DNA from: an uncultured Lysobacterales bacterium
Lineage (GTDB): Bacteria > Pseudomonadota > Gammaproteobacteria > Xanthomonadales > SZUA-36
NCBI GenBank assembly: GCA_937995275.1
Contig: CALKKN010000062.1
Coordinates: forward strand, 1-9,877
Length of the DNA stretch: 9,877 bases
Direction of reading: 5' to 3'
The notes under the pieces were generated by a model. It did not search any database and had not been told where the DNA came from. It was given only the letters and a program-made list of their open reading frames with translations. Position 1 is the first letter of the stretch; every line of letters begins with the position of its first letter. This document shows positions 1-7,800 of the stretch, in pieces. The translations under genes and the position numbers were made by a program.

Positions 1-1
1 G

Positions 2-634
2 CCGCCCGGAACCGGCCTGCAGACCGTGAACGCCATGCCGCACCTGATTGTGCGCGAGGTGTCGGCAACGCTGATTCTGCTCGCCGGGCTGCTGATTTTT
101 TCGATGTTGGTGAACGCGCCCCTCGCCGAACCGGCCAATCCGGGCCTGAGCCCGAACCCGACCAAGGCGCCCTGGTACTTCATGGGCCTGCAGGAGCTGT
201 TGCTGCATTTCCACCCGGTCTTTTCAGTGTTCGTCATTCCCGCGCTGCTGCTGGCCGGCGTGCTGCTGCTTCCCTGGCTGGTTCGGGACTCCGGCCAGGC
301 GGGCGTCTGGTTCCAGTCCGGCCGGGGCCGGGTGTTGACGCTGCTTTCCGCGGTAGTGGCCGTGGCGGCGACGGCCGGCGCGGTGCTGGTCGACGAGTCG
401 CTGCGGATCGCTGCTGCCGGCGGCCCGCGGATGCTGGGGCGCGGGCTGGTGCCGCTGGTGGTTATCCTGGCCGGCTGCGCCGCCTATGTGCTGTTCCTGG
501 GGCGGGTCTTCCGTTCGAACCGCGAGGAGTCCATCCAGGCGCTCTTTACGCTGGCGGTCACGGCCCTGGTCGTGCTGACCCTGATCGGGGTGTGGTTCCG
601 CGGCGCCGGCATGCAACTGGGCTGGGCGGGCTGA
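2..634 (+). CDS. Cytochrome b C-terminal domain of a Rieske/cytb complex (5'-partial)
   Basis: The frame is open to the left edge, so the gene most likely begins outside the window; the GTG at 26 is only the first possible start inside it. The visible 210 residues match the C-terminal half of cytochrome b (subunit IV-like), the inner-membrane subunit that forms part of the quinol-oxidation (Qo) site. The evidence is a PHLIVRE segment before the first helix and a KAPWYFMGLQELL block at about residues 55-67, which occupies the place of the PEWY loop. About five hydrophobic segments are visible, near residues 22-42, 72-93, 105-125, 140-162 and 172-193. That is two more than subunit IV of b6f. 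The haem-ligating N-terminal half is not visible and could be fused upstream or encoded as a separate gene. The stop is 2 nt before the Rieske start, which indicates one operon. The family call is firm; whether the b subunit is split or fused cannot be told. Confidence 0.88.
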   Translation, partial: PPGTGLQTVNAMPHLIVREVSATLILLAGLLIFSMLVNAPLAEPANPGLSPNPTKAPWYFMGLQELLLHFHPVFSVFVIPALLLAGVLLLPWLVRDSGQAGVWFQSGRGRVLTLLSAVVAVAATAGAVLVDESLRIAAAGGPRMLGRGLVPLVVILAGCAAYVLFLGRVFRSNREESIQALFTLAVTALVVLTLIGVWFRGAGMQLGWAG

Positions 635-636
635 CC

Positions 637-1134
637 ATGACGGACGAGCGAATCTCACGCCGCAAATTCCTCACCGCGCTGTGGGCCGCGCTGGGTGCGC
701 TGGCCGCGGCCGAATCGATCGCCGTCGTGGTGGGGTTCTTCAGGCCGCGCGCGCCGCGGGGCACGGCAGCCGTGCAGGACCCGGTCGTGGTCGCCGGGCC
801 GGTCGACCGGTTCGAACCCGGCTCGGTGCAGGCCTTCGTGCAGGGCCGTTTCTATCTCGCACGGCTGGAGGACGGGGGTTTCCTGGCGCTGTCGCGCAAC
901 TGCACGCATCTCAATTGCACGGTGCCCTGGGTCGCGGATGAGAACCGCTTCGTCTGCCCCTGCCATGCCTCGGCCTTCGACATTCGCGGCGAGGTCGTCA
1001 GCGCGCCGGCGCCCCGGGCGCTCGATCTGTACACCGTTGAGATCGAAAACGACGTGGTCCGCGTCGATACCAGCCGGCGCAGCAAACGCGCCACGTTCGC
1101 GCCGGAGCAGGTCACGCATCCGAAGCCGCCATGA
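637..1134 (+). CDS. Rieske [2Fe-2S] iron-sulfur protein of a cytochrome bc/b6f-like complex
   Basis: A 165-residue Rieske protein that would take electrons from quinol at the cytochrome b Qo site and pass them to a cytochrome c. The N-terminus has a twin-arginine signal (SRRKFL, residues 7-12) followed by a hydrophobic segment at about 13-34. In this family that segment usually stays as a membrane anchor after TAT export of the folded protein. The two cluster-binding boxes are C89-T-H91-L-N-C94 and C107-P-C109-H110-A-S-A-F. Cys89, His91, Cys107 and His110 are the expected ligands, and Cys94/Cys109 the expected disulfide. Both boxes deviate slightly from the usual CTHLGC and CPCHGS, with N and A replacing glycine. 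I chose ATG 637 because it places the TAT motif at the extreme N-terminus and follows the cytochrome b stop by 2 nt. The stop overlaps the next gene as ATGA. Gene order is b then Rieske, the reverse of the classical petABC order. Confidence 0.95.
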   Translation: MTDERISRRKFLTALWAALGALAAAESIAVVVGFFRPRAPRGTAAVQDPVVVAGPVDRFEPGSVQAFVQGRFYLARLEDGGFLALSRNCTHLNCTVPWVADENRFVCPCHASAFDIRGEVVSAPAPRALDLYTVEIENDVVRVDTSRRSKRATFAPEQVTHPKPP

Positions 1135-3452
1135 GCCGGCCGCGCGACAGGACCGTGGTGTGGGAGTGGGCCGGCATTTTAGCGGCGCTCCTCATCGTGG
1201 TCGCGCTGCCGGCCTGGTACCTCGTGGCCGAGCGGCCGTCGGACCGTTCCGGCGGGGTGGAGCCCGGGCCCGGGTTCGCCGGCAGCGCCGGCTGCCGCGA
1301 CTGCCACAATCTGGAGTACGAGGCCTGGCTGGGCTCCCACCACGACCTCGCCATGGACGTGGCCGGCGAGGATTCCGTGCTCGGCGATTTCGACGATTCC
1401 GAGTTCACCTCGCACGGCATCACCTCGCGCTTCTACCGGCGGGACGGCCGCTACTTCGTCTACACCAACGGCCCCGGCGGCGAGATGGGTGAGTTCGAAA
1501 TTACGCACACCTTCGGCTGGTTTCCGCTGCAGCAGTACCTGGTGCCGTTCCCGGGCGGGCGGCTGCAGGCGTTGCACATCGCCTGGGACTCGCGCGACAA
1601 CCGCTGGTTCCTGGTTTCCCCAACCGGCCCGGCCGAGCCCGACGACTGGCTGTACTGGACCAACGCGGCACAGAACTGGAACGGCATGTGCGCGCAGTGC
1701 CATTCCACCAACCTCGACAAGAATTACGATCCCGAAACCGACACTTACGCCACCACGTGGTCCGACATCGACGTCGGCTGCGAGGCCTGCCACGGGCCGG
1801 GCTCGGAGCACGTGGCCTGGGCCGAACTGCCGGAAATGGCCCGCCCGCAGGTCGCGAACTTCGACCTGGCCCGGCGCACATCCGGCCTGAGCGCACGCGA
1901 GCTGGTCGAACAATGCGCGCCCTGCCACTCGCGCCGCGCGGCCATGGGCGACCTCGAGCACACCGAGGCGGACCTGCTGGACAGTTACCTGCCCAGTTTG
2001 CTGACTGAGGAACTGTACTTCGCCGACGGCCAGATCCTGGAGGAGGTGTACGTTTACGGGTCGTTCATTCAGAGCAAGATGTACCGGCAGGAGGTGCGCT
2101 GCAGCGACTGCCACGACGTGCACTCCGTCGAGTTGGTCGCGGAGGGAAACGCGCTGTGCCTGCAATGCCACCGGGCCGGGCAGTACGACACCTACGAGCA
2201 CCACTTCCACAAGCAGGAAGGGGAGGAAGGCGAGCCGATCCGGTCGGCCGAGGGCGAAGTGTTGTTCGAAGTCGGCACCGGCGCGGAGTGCGTGCAGTGC
2301 CACATGCCGGGGCGCTACTACATGGTGGTCGACTACCGCCCCGATCACAGCTTCAGAATCCCGGACCCGGCACTGGCTGCCGCAGTCGGCGCCCCGGATG
2401 CCTGCCTGCGCTGCCACGTGGACCGGGATGCGGCGTGGTCGCAGCAGACCATGATCGAGTGGTACGGGCCGGGCCGGCGAGCACACTACGGCACGGTCCT
2501 CGCGCGCGGGCGGGCCGGCGAGCCCGGTGCGGCAGCGGACCTGGCCCGCCTGGCGGGCGATGCGCTATACCCCGTGAATGTCCGCGCCACAGCCCTCTCG
2601 CTGCTGGCCAACTATCCGGGCGGGCCAAGCCGGCAGGCCATTGAGGTGGCGCTGCAGGACGAGGACGCGTTGATGCGGCGTACCGCGCTCAGCCACTGGC
2701 AGCCGTCGGCTGCGGGTGAAGTGGTCCGGCTGACCGGGCCGCTGCTCTACGACTCCGTGCAGACGGTGCGGATTGAAGCGGCCCGCCGCCTGGCCGGCGA
2801 GCTGAGCGAGGAACTGGACCCCGAACAGCGCGCCCGGTACGAGACGGTGCTGAAGGAGTTCGAGGCCGCCATGCTGTATTCGGCGGATTTCGCCACGGCC
2901 CGTCACAATCTGGGCAACCTCTACGCCTCCCTGGGCGAACCCGACCGGGCGGTAGAGCAGTTTCGTAAGGCGCTCCGCATCGACGCGCGGTTCCATCCCG
3001 CGGCGGCCAACCTGGCCGTGTTGTACAACATGCGGGGACAGAATCGCGAGGCGGAGGCGGTGCTGAAGGCGGCGCTCGACCTGCAGCCCGACCTGTACGA
3101 GCTGGCGTATTCGCTCGGCCTGCTGTACGCGGAACTGAAGCGTTACGGGGAAGCCGCGCAGTACCTGGAACAGGCGTCGCGGGGACTGCCGGCCCAGCCG
3201 CGCATTCGCTACAACCTGGGTTTGCTGTACCTTCAGCAGCAGGACCTGGCCGGCGCCGAGCGCGAACTGCGCGCCGCCCTGGAGCTGGCCCCGGACAGCC
3301 TGGAGTTCCAGTACGGGTTGGCCAGCTTCTACCTGAACCAGGGTCGATTCGAGGACGCCCGGCCCATTGCCGAAGCCATGGCCGCGACGCACCCCGACAA
3401 TCCCATCGGACAGCAGATGCTGGAATTTATCGACAGCAATACGGTCCGGTGA
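1131..3452 (+). CDS. Membrane-anchored octahaem c-type cytochrome with C-terminal HEAT-like and TPR repeats
   Basis: A 773-residue multihaem cytochrome. A short basic N-terminus and one hydrophobic segment (about residues 10-33) suggest an uncleaved anchor with the rest in the periplasm. Eight CxxCH haem-attachment sites start at residues 55, 187, 217, 262, 324, 343, 387 and 425. The first has the CxxCHxxxYxxWxxSxH context of the cytochrome c554-like multihaem family, and a DHSFRIPDP block precedes the last haem. Residues about 455-560 look HEAT-like. Residues about 575-765 hold roughly five tetratricopeptide repeats with typical NLG.LY and A...F..AL spacing, likely a protein-docking surface. 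The start overlaps the Rieske stop as ATGA, so the genes are probably translationally coupled and the product probably works with the b/Rieske pair as electron acceptor in place of cytochrome c1. That partnership is inferred from position. Similar multihaem-TPR proteins occur widely without known function, so an independent redox role is possible. Confidence 0.93.
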   Translation: MSRPRDRTVVWEWAGILAALLIVVALPAWYLVAERPSDRSGGVEPGPGFAGSAGCRDCHNLEYEAWLGSHHDLAMDVAGEDSVLGDFDDSEFTSHGITSRFYRRDGRYFVYTNGPGGEMGEFEITHTFGWFPLQQYLVPFPGGRLQALHIAWDSRDNRWFLVSPTGPAEPDDWLYWTNAAQNWNGMCAQCHSTNLDKNYDPETDTYATTWSDIDVGCEACHGPGSEHVAWAELPEMARPQVANFDLARRTSGLSARELVEQCAPCHSRRAAMGDLEHTEADLLDSYLPSLLTEELYFADGQILEEVYVYGSFIQSKMYRQEVRCSDCHDVHSVELVAEGNALCLQCHRAGQYDTYEHHFHKQEGEEGEPIRSAEGEVLFEVGTGAECVQCHMPGRYYMVVDYRPDHSFRIPDPALAAAVGAPDACLRCHVDRDAAWSQQTMIEWYGPGRRAHYGTVLARGRAGEPGAAADLARLAGDALYPVNVRATALSLLANYPGGPSRQAIEVALQDEDALMRRTALSHWQPSAAGEVVRLTGPLLYDSVQTVRIEAARRLAGELSEELDPEQRARYETVLKEFEAAMLYSADFATARHNLGNLYASLGEPDRAVEQFRKALRIDARFHPAAANLAVLYNMRGQNREAEAVLKAALDLQPDLYELAYSLGLLYAELKRYGEAAQYLEQASRGLPAQPRIRYNLGLLYLQQQDLAGAERELRAALELAPDSLEFQYGLASFYLNQGRFEDARPIAEAMAATHPDNPIGQQMLEFIDSNTVR

Positions 3453-3470
3453 CGCCGGCAGTCCACGTGG

Positions 3471-3548
3471 AGGATCGGAATAAAGGGGCCGGATACCTTT
3501 TCTTGAAAAAAGGTATCCGGCCCCTTTATTCCTTTATTCAAGGATCGG
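3471..3548. repeat. Palindromic MITE/REP-like element with flanking 8-bp direct repeats
   Basis: The stretch 3477-3501 is the perfect reverse complement of 3508-3532: 25 paired bases with a 6-nt loop at 3502-3507. The core reads GGGGCCGGATACC. The right end carries a tandem duplicate of CCTTTATT (3523-3530 and 3531-3538), so AATAAAGG at 3479 can pair with either copy. The palindrome is bracketed by AGGATCGG at 3471-3478 and again at 3541-3548, which looks like a target-site duplication around a 62-bp insert. I recall AATAAAGGGG-type palindromes as recurrent intergenic repeats in proteobacteria, often discussed with REP-associated transposases; I cannot confirm membership here. It sits 18 nt after the octahaem cytochrome stop, so the hairpin could also end or protect that transcript. 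Confidence 0.75.
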
Positions 3549-3550
3549 GC

Positions 3551-3580
3551 GGGCGTGACGCAATTCGGATAGACACGCCC
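3551..3580. promoter_or_regulatory. Operator-like inverted repeat upstream of the efflux operon (tentative)
   Basis: GGGCGTG at 3551-3557 is the exact reverse complement of CACGCCC at 3574-3580, with 16 nt between. It lies about 130 bp before the adaptor gene, in the only substantial intergenic space upstream of the efflux pair. A regulator site is possible, but seven-base arms in GC-rich DNA can arise by chance, and no regulator gene is adjacent. Confidence 0.2.
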
Positions 3581-3709
3581 TTTCCGCACGGTCATAAGTT
3601 GATCCACAAAGTGATCGGTGCCGCTTTCGCCGTCTGGTGATTGGCTCTATCATGGTGATCGGCCTGTTCCGAATTTGACAGTGCCGCCTCGGTCCGAACG
3701 GAGAAAGTC

Positions 3710-4843
3710 ATGCTCTACGCACCCTGGATTCGCGCCATCTCCATAGCCCTTGTCGCCATGGCGCTGGTTTCCTGCAAGGAGGAACCGCCACCGCCCGCCG
3801 AAGCCGTCCGCCCGGTGAAGACCATCGTCATCGATGCCATCGGTGCCGGCGGCATTCGCGAGTTCCCCGGTCGGATCGACGCGAACCGGCAGGCCGAACT
3901 GGCCTTTCGGGTGCGGGGCAGGGTAGAGACCATACACGTGAAGGAGGGTGATCAGGTCCAGGAGGGCCAACTGTTGGCCGAACTGGATAAAACCGACTAC
4001 CAGATCCTGGTCAACAATCAGCAAGCCCAGTTCGACAATGCCGAAAAGAACTACCTGCGGGGCGAGGAACTGATTACATCCGGCGCCATCTCGCGGATGA
4101 CCTTCGACCGGATGGAAGCCGATTACAAGACCGCGCAGGCCAATCTCGAAACGGCCCGGCAGGACCTGGCCTACACGACCATGACGGCGCCGTTCGGTGG
4201 CGTGATCGCCAGGCGTCACGTCGAGAACTTCGAGCAGGTATTGGCCAACCAGAGCGTGTTCACGCTGCAGGAGGTCGACATCCTGGAGGTCAAGGTCGAC
4301 GTACCGGAGCGCCTGTTGCGACGTCTCAGACGCCGCGCCGGGGGCGACATCCGGGAGGAACACTCGGCCAGGGCGAAAGTGGAGGCATTCTTCCCGCAGA
4401 ATCCCGCAACCAGCTATCCATTGACGTTCAAGGAAACTGCCACCAAGGCCGACCCCAGCACGCAAACCTTCGAGGTCACCTTCACGATGCCGGCTCCCGA
4501 GGACATCAACGTGCTGCCGGGCATGACCGTCTCCGTCCGCGCGGATCTGACCGAGGTGATCGAAGGCGATAAGGTCGTGCTCGTTCCCGGCAGCGCCATT
4601 GGCGCCAGCGCCTCGCTCGATCCGCAGGTATGGGTGGTCGATGAAGACACCATGACGGTTCACCCACAACGGGTGGAGGTCGGGGAACTCGAGGGGAATA
4701 GCATCCAGGTTCTGGAGGGCCTGCACGGCGGCGAGCGGGTAGTCGTCGCCGGCATTGGTGCGCTGGCCGACGGCATGAAGGTCACGCTGATGCAAACCGG
4801 CGAGCAGGCCGAGCCTCGTGAAGGCTCGCCGCGCGGCAACTAG
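3710..4843 (+). CDS. RND efflux periplasmic adaptor (membrane-fusion) lipoprotein, HlyD/AcrA family
   Basis: A 377-residue membrane-fusion protein that would join an inner-membrane RND pump to an outer-membrane channel. The N-terminus is a lipoprotein signal: a basic residue at 8, a hydrophobic stretch to about 20, and a V-S-C lipobox with the lipidated Cys at position 22. A Pro-rich linker follows. A lipoyl half-motif (FRVRGRVETIHVKEGDQVQEGQLLAELD, read here as separate blocks around residues 65-92) precedes an alpha-helical hairpin at about 95-155. The second lipoyl half, with TAPFGGVIARR, is at about 160-170. Beta-barrel and membrane-proximal domains fill the rest. ATG 3710 is supported by a GGAG ribosome site at 3700-3703 and by the signal peptide. 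The permease gene starts 16 nt after the stop. No outer-membrane factor is nearby. The substrate cannot be read from the sequence. Confidence 0.94.
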   Translation: MLYAPWIRAISIALVAMALVSCKEEPPPPAEAVRPVKTIVIDAIGAGGIREFPGRIDANRQAELAFRVRGRVETIHVKEGDQVQEGQLLAELDKTDYQILVNNQQAQFDNAEKNYLRGEELITSGAISRMTFDRMEADYKTAQANLETARQDLAYTTMTAPFGGVIARRHVENFEQVLANQSVFTLQEVDILEVKVDVPERLLRRLRRRAGGDIREEHSARAKVEAFFPQNPATSYPLTFKETATKADPSTQTFEVTFTMPAPEDINVLPGMTVSVRADLTEVIEGDKVVLVPGSAIGASASLDPQVWVVDEDTMTVHPQRVEVGELEGNSIQVLEGLHGGERVVVAGIGALADGMKVTLMQTGEQAEPREGSPRGN

Positions 4844-4845
4844 CC

Positions 4846-4850
4846 GGAGG
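4846..4850 (+). promoter_or_regulatory. Ribosome binding site that fixes the RND permease start
   Basis: GGAGG lies 9 nt before the GTG at 4860 and just after the adaptor stop. It favours GTG 4860 over an in-frame GTG at 4818, which lies inside the adaptor gene and would add 14 Arg-rich residues before the first membrane helix. Confidence 0.75.
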
Positions 4851-4859
4851 CCGCGGACC

Positions 4860-7800
4860 GTGAGTATCGGAGAGTATTCGGTCACCAACAAGGTCGTCTC
4901 GTGGCTGCTGGTCATCATCATGGTGGGGGGCGGTATTTGGGGCTTCCGGAGCATGGGCAAGCTGGAAGACCCGGCCTTCACGATCAAACTGGCCAAGATC
5001 ATCACGCTGTACCCCGGGGCCTCGGCGCAACAGGTGCAGGACGAGGTCACCTACAACCTCGAAGACGCGATCCAGCGGATGGAGCAGGTCCGGCACATCA
5101 AGATGTCGATTTCCCGTCCGGGCATGTCCGATATCACCATCGAGTTCAAGGACAAGTATCGGGCGGAGGATTTCCCGGCCATCTACGATGAGCTGCGGCG
5201 CAAGATCGCCGACATGCGCGGGCAGTTGCCGCCGGGCGTCCAGGATCCGATCATCGTGGACGATTTTGCGGACGTTTACGGTATTTACGTCGCGCTGACC
5301 GGTGAGGGCTATTCCTGGCGGGACCTGTGGGACGCAGCGGATCGCCTCAAGAAGGAGATCGTGCTGGTCGACGGGGTCAGGAAGGTCTCCATCGACGGCG
5401 CTCAGCGCGAGGTGGTTTACGTGGAAATCCCGCGCAGCAACTTCGCCGAACTGGGTATCTCGCCGGGGCAGATCGGAGCGGCGCTCCAGTCGCAGAACCT
5501 GGTCGTGGAGTCCGGGCGCATCAGTGCCGGCAGCGAGCGCCTGCGCATCTGGCCGACCGGCGAGGCCGATTCGGTCAGCACGATCGGGGATATCCTGATT
5601 TCCTCGGCAGGCAGGAAGCTGCTCTACCTGCGCGATATCGCCGCCATCTGGCGCGCGTACGAGGAAGTGCCCAACAAGCTCTACTACGTGAACGGCAAGC
5701 CGGCGCTGACCATGGGCATATCCATGGCGGGCGGCGAGAACGTGGTTGCCGTTGGCCAGGCGCTCGACCGGCGGTTGGCCGAACTGCAGGCCGGGGTCCC
5801 CGCCGGCATGGAACTCGTTTCGATCTATGACCAGCCAAAGGAGGTCGACAATTCGGTAAACGGTTTCCTGGTCAGCGTGGCGCAGGCGGTGACGATCGTA
5901 CTCGTCGTGCTGCTGCTGTTCATGGGGGTGCGAACCGGCATCATTATCGGCGCCGTGCTGCTGATCACCGTCGCCGGAACCCTGTTCGTGATGGCCATCT
6001 TCGGCATCGAGTTGCACCGCATCAGCCTCGGGGCGCTGATCATCGCGCTGGGCATGCTGGTCGACAATGGCATCGTGGTTGCGGAGGGCATGCTGGTGCG
6101 CATGCAGGCGGGCATGAGCGCGCTGCAGGCGGCCGGGGAAGCGGTCGGGAAGACCATCTGGGCCCTGCTGGGCGGCACCGTCATCGGCATTCTCGCTTTT
6201 GCGGGCATTGGATTCTCGCAGGACGCTACCGGTGAGTTCATCGGCTCGCTGTTCCAGGTGATTCTGATCTCTCTGATGCTGTCGTGGGTGACCGCGATCA
6301 GCACCACGCCACTGCTGTGTTCGCTGTTGTTGAAACCCGGGAGTGGTGACGAGGACAAAGACCCGTATGCCGCCGCGCCTTTCCGGGCCTACCGCGGTGC
6401 GGTGGCCTGGGCGCTGCGCAATCGCGCCATCACGATCGGGGCGGTGGTCCTGATGTTCGCGCTTTCGGTGGTCGGCATGGGCAAAGTCGACCAGGCGCTG
6501 TTCCCGCCGTCAAACACCCCCATCTTCTTCGTGGACATCTGGGAGCCCGAGGGGTCGGACATCCGGGTAACTCGCGAGGACACGCTCAGGGTGGCCGAAT
6601 TCCTGCAGCAGCAGGAAGGCGTGATCCAGACCACGTCCGTGGTCGGCGGGCCGCACCAGCGGTTCACGCTGGTGTACGACTCCAAGGAGGCCTCGCCGGT
6701 TTATGGCCAGATCATCGTGCAGACGGAAACGCGCGAACACATCCCCGCCATATGGGCCGCGGTGCAGCAGTTCCTGCAGGAGGAACTGCCCCATACGGAC
6801 CCCATTATCAAGCAGCTGAACATCGGCCCCGGCCGCGACAGCAAGATCGAGGCGCGCTTCCACGGCCCCGATCCGGAGGTGCTGCGCGAGCTGGCCGAGC
6901 GGGCCAAGGCGATCATGCGCGAGGACCCGGCGTCCCGGGACGTGCGCGAGGACTGGCGTGAGCCGGTCAAGGTCGTTCGCCCGGTGTTCAACGAGCAGGT
7001 CGGCCGGCAACTGGGCATCGACCGGGCGGTGCTGGGCAGCACCATGCTGTATGCCACCGACGGTTACGGCGTGGGCCTGTTCCGCGACAGCGTGCACCTG
7101 TTGCCGATGCTGCTCCGCGCGCCCGCAGATGAGCGCGGCAACATGGCCTTCCTGAACGACGCGGTCGTCTGGAGCCCGGTGCTTGGCCGGACGGTCCCGG
7201 TGGCCCAGGTCATCGAGGGCTTCGAGACGATCCTTGAGAACCAGCTGATTCGCAGCCGTGACCGCATCCAGACCATCATCGCGAGCTGCAACAGCAAGGA
7301 AGAACTCACCACGCCATTGTTCGAGCGTTTGCGCCCGCAGATCGAGGCCCTGGAGCTGCCGCCCGGATACAGCCTGAGCTGGGGCGGTGAATTCGAGGAC
7401 TCGACCCGGGCGCAGACGGCGCTGTTCGGCGCGTTGCCGCCGGCCTTCCTGGCGATGATCATCGTCAGCGTGCTGTTGTTCGGCAAGGTCCGTCAGCCGC
7501 TGATCATCTGGCTGGTGGTGCCGCTGGCGCTGATCGGCATCAGCGCGGGTCTGCTGGGCTTCAGGGGGGCGTTCGACTTCATGTCGCTGCTCGGCGCGCT
7601 GTCGCTGGTCGGGCTGCTGATCAAGAACGCCATCGTGCTGATCGAGGAGATCGACCAGGAGATCGACAGCGGAAAACCGCCTTATGCGGCCATCCTGGAC
7701 TCCTGCGTCAGCCGCCTTCGCCCGGTGGTGCTGGCCGCCGCGACGACGATCCTCGGCCTGATTCCGCTGTTGCCGGATGTCTTCTTCGTCAACATGTCCA

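Noticed and set aside
1179..2486. Long open frame of 435 codons on the - strand
   Set aside because: It lies wholly antisense to the octahaem cytochrome, whose eight CxxCH sites and repeats prove the + frame. Its composition is typical of a GC-rich shadow frame.
3449..3640. Small + strand open frame of 63 codons starting over the octahaem stop
   Set aside because: It runs through the palindromic element, has no ribosome site and no protein-like pattern.
3675..3680. TTGACA hexamer as a -35 promoter box for the efflux operon
   Set aside because: No acceptable -10 box lies 16-18 nt downstream; that position falls on the GGAG ribosome site of the adaptor.
4818..4859. Longer RND permease start at GTG 4818
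   Set aside because: It would add an Arg-rich extension inside the adaptor gene. GTG 4860 has GGAGG at the right distance and gives a normal RND N-terminus.
3650..5050. Long open frame of 466 codons on the - strand
   Set aside because: It is antisense to the adaptor and the permease start, which have clear family motifs. It shows no recognisable domain.
4782..6017. Long open frame of 411 codons on the - strand, rich in His, Asp and Gln
   Set aside because: It is antisense to the RND permease. The odd composition reflects the complement of GC-rich codons.
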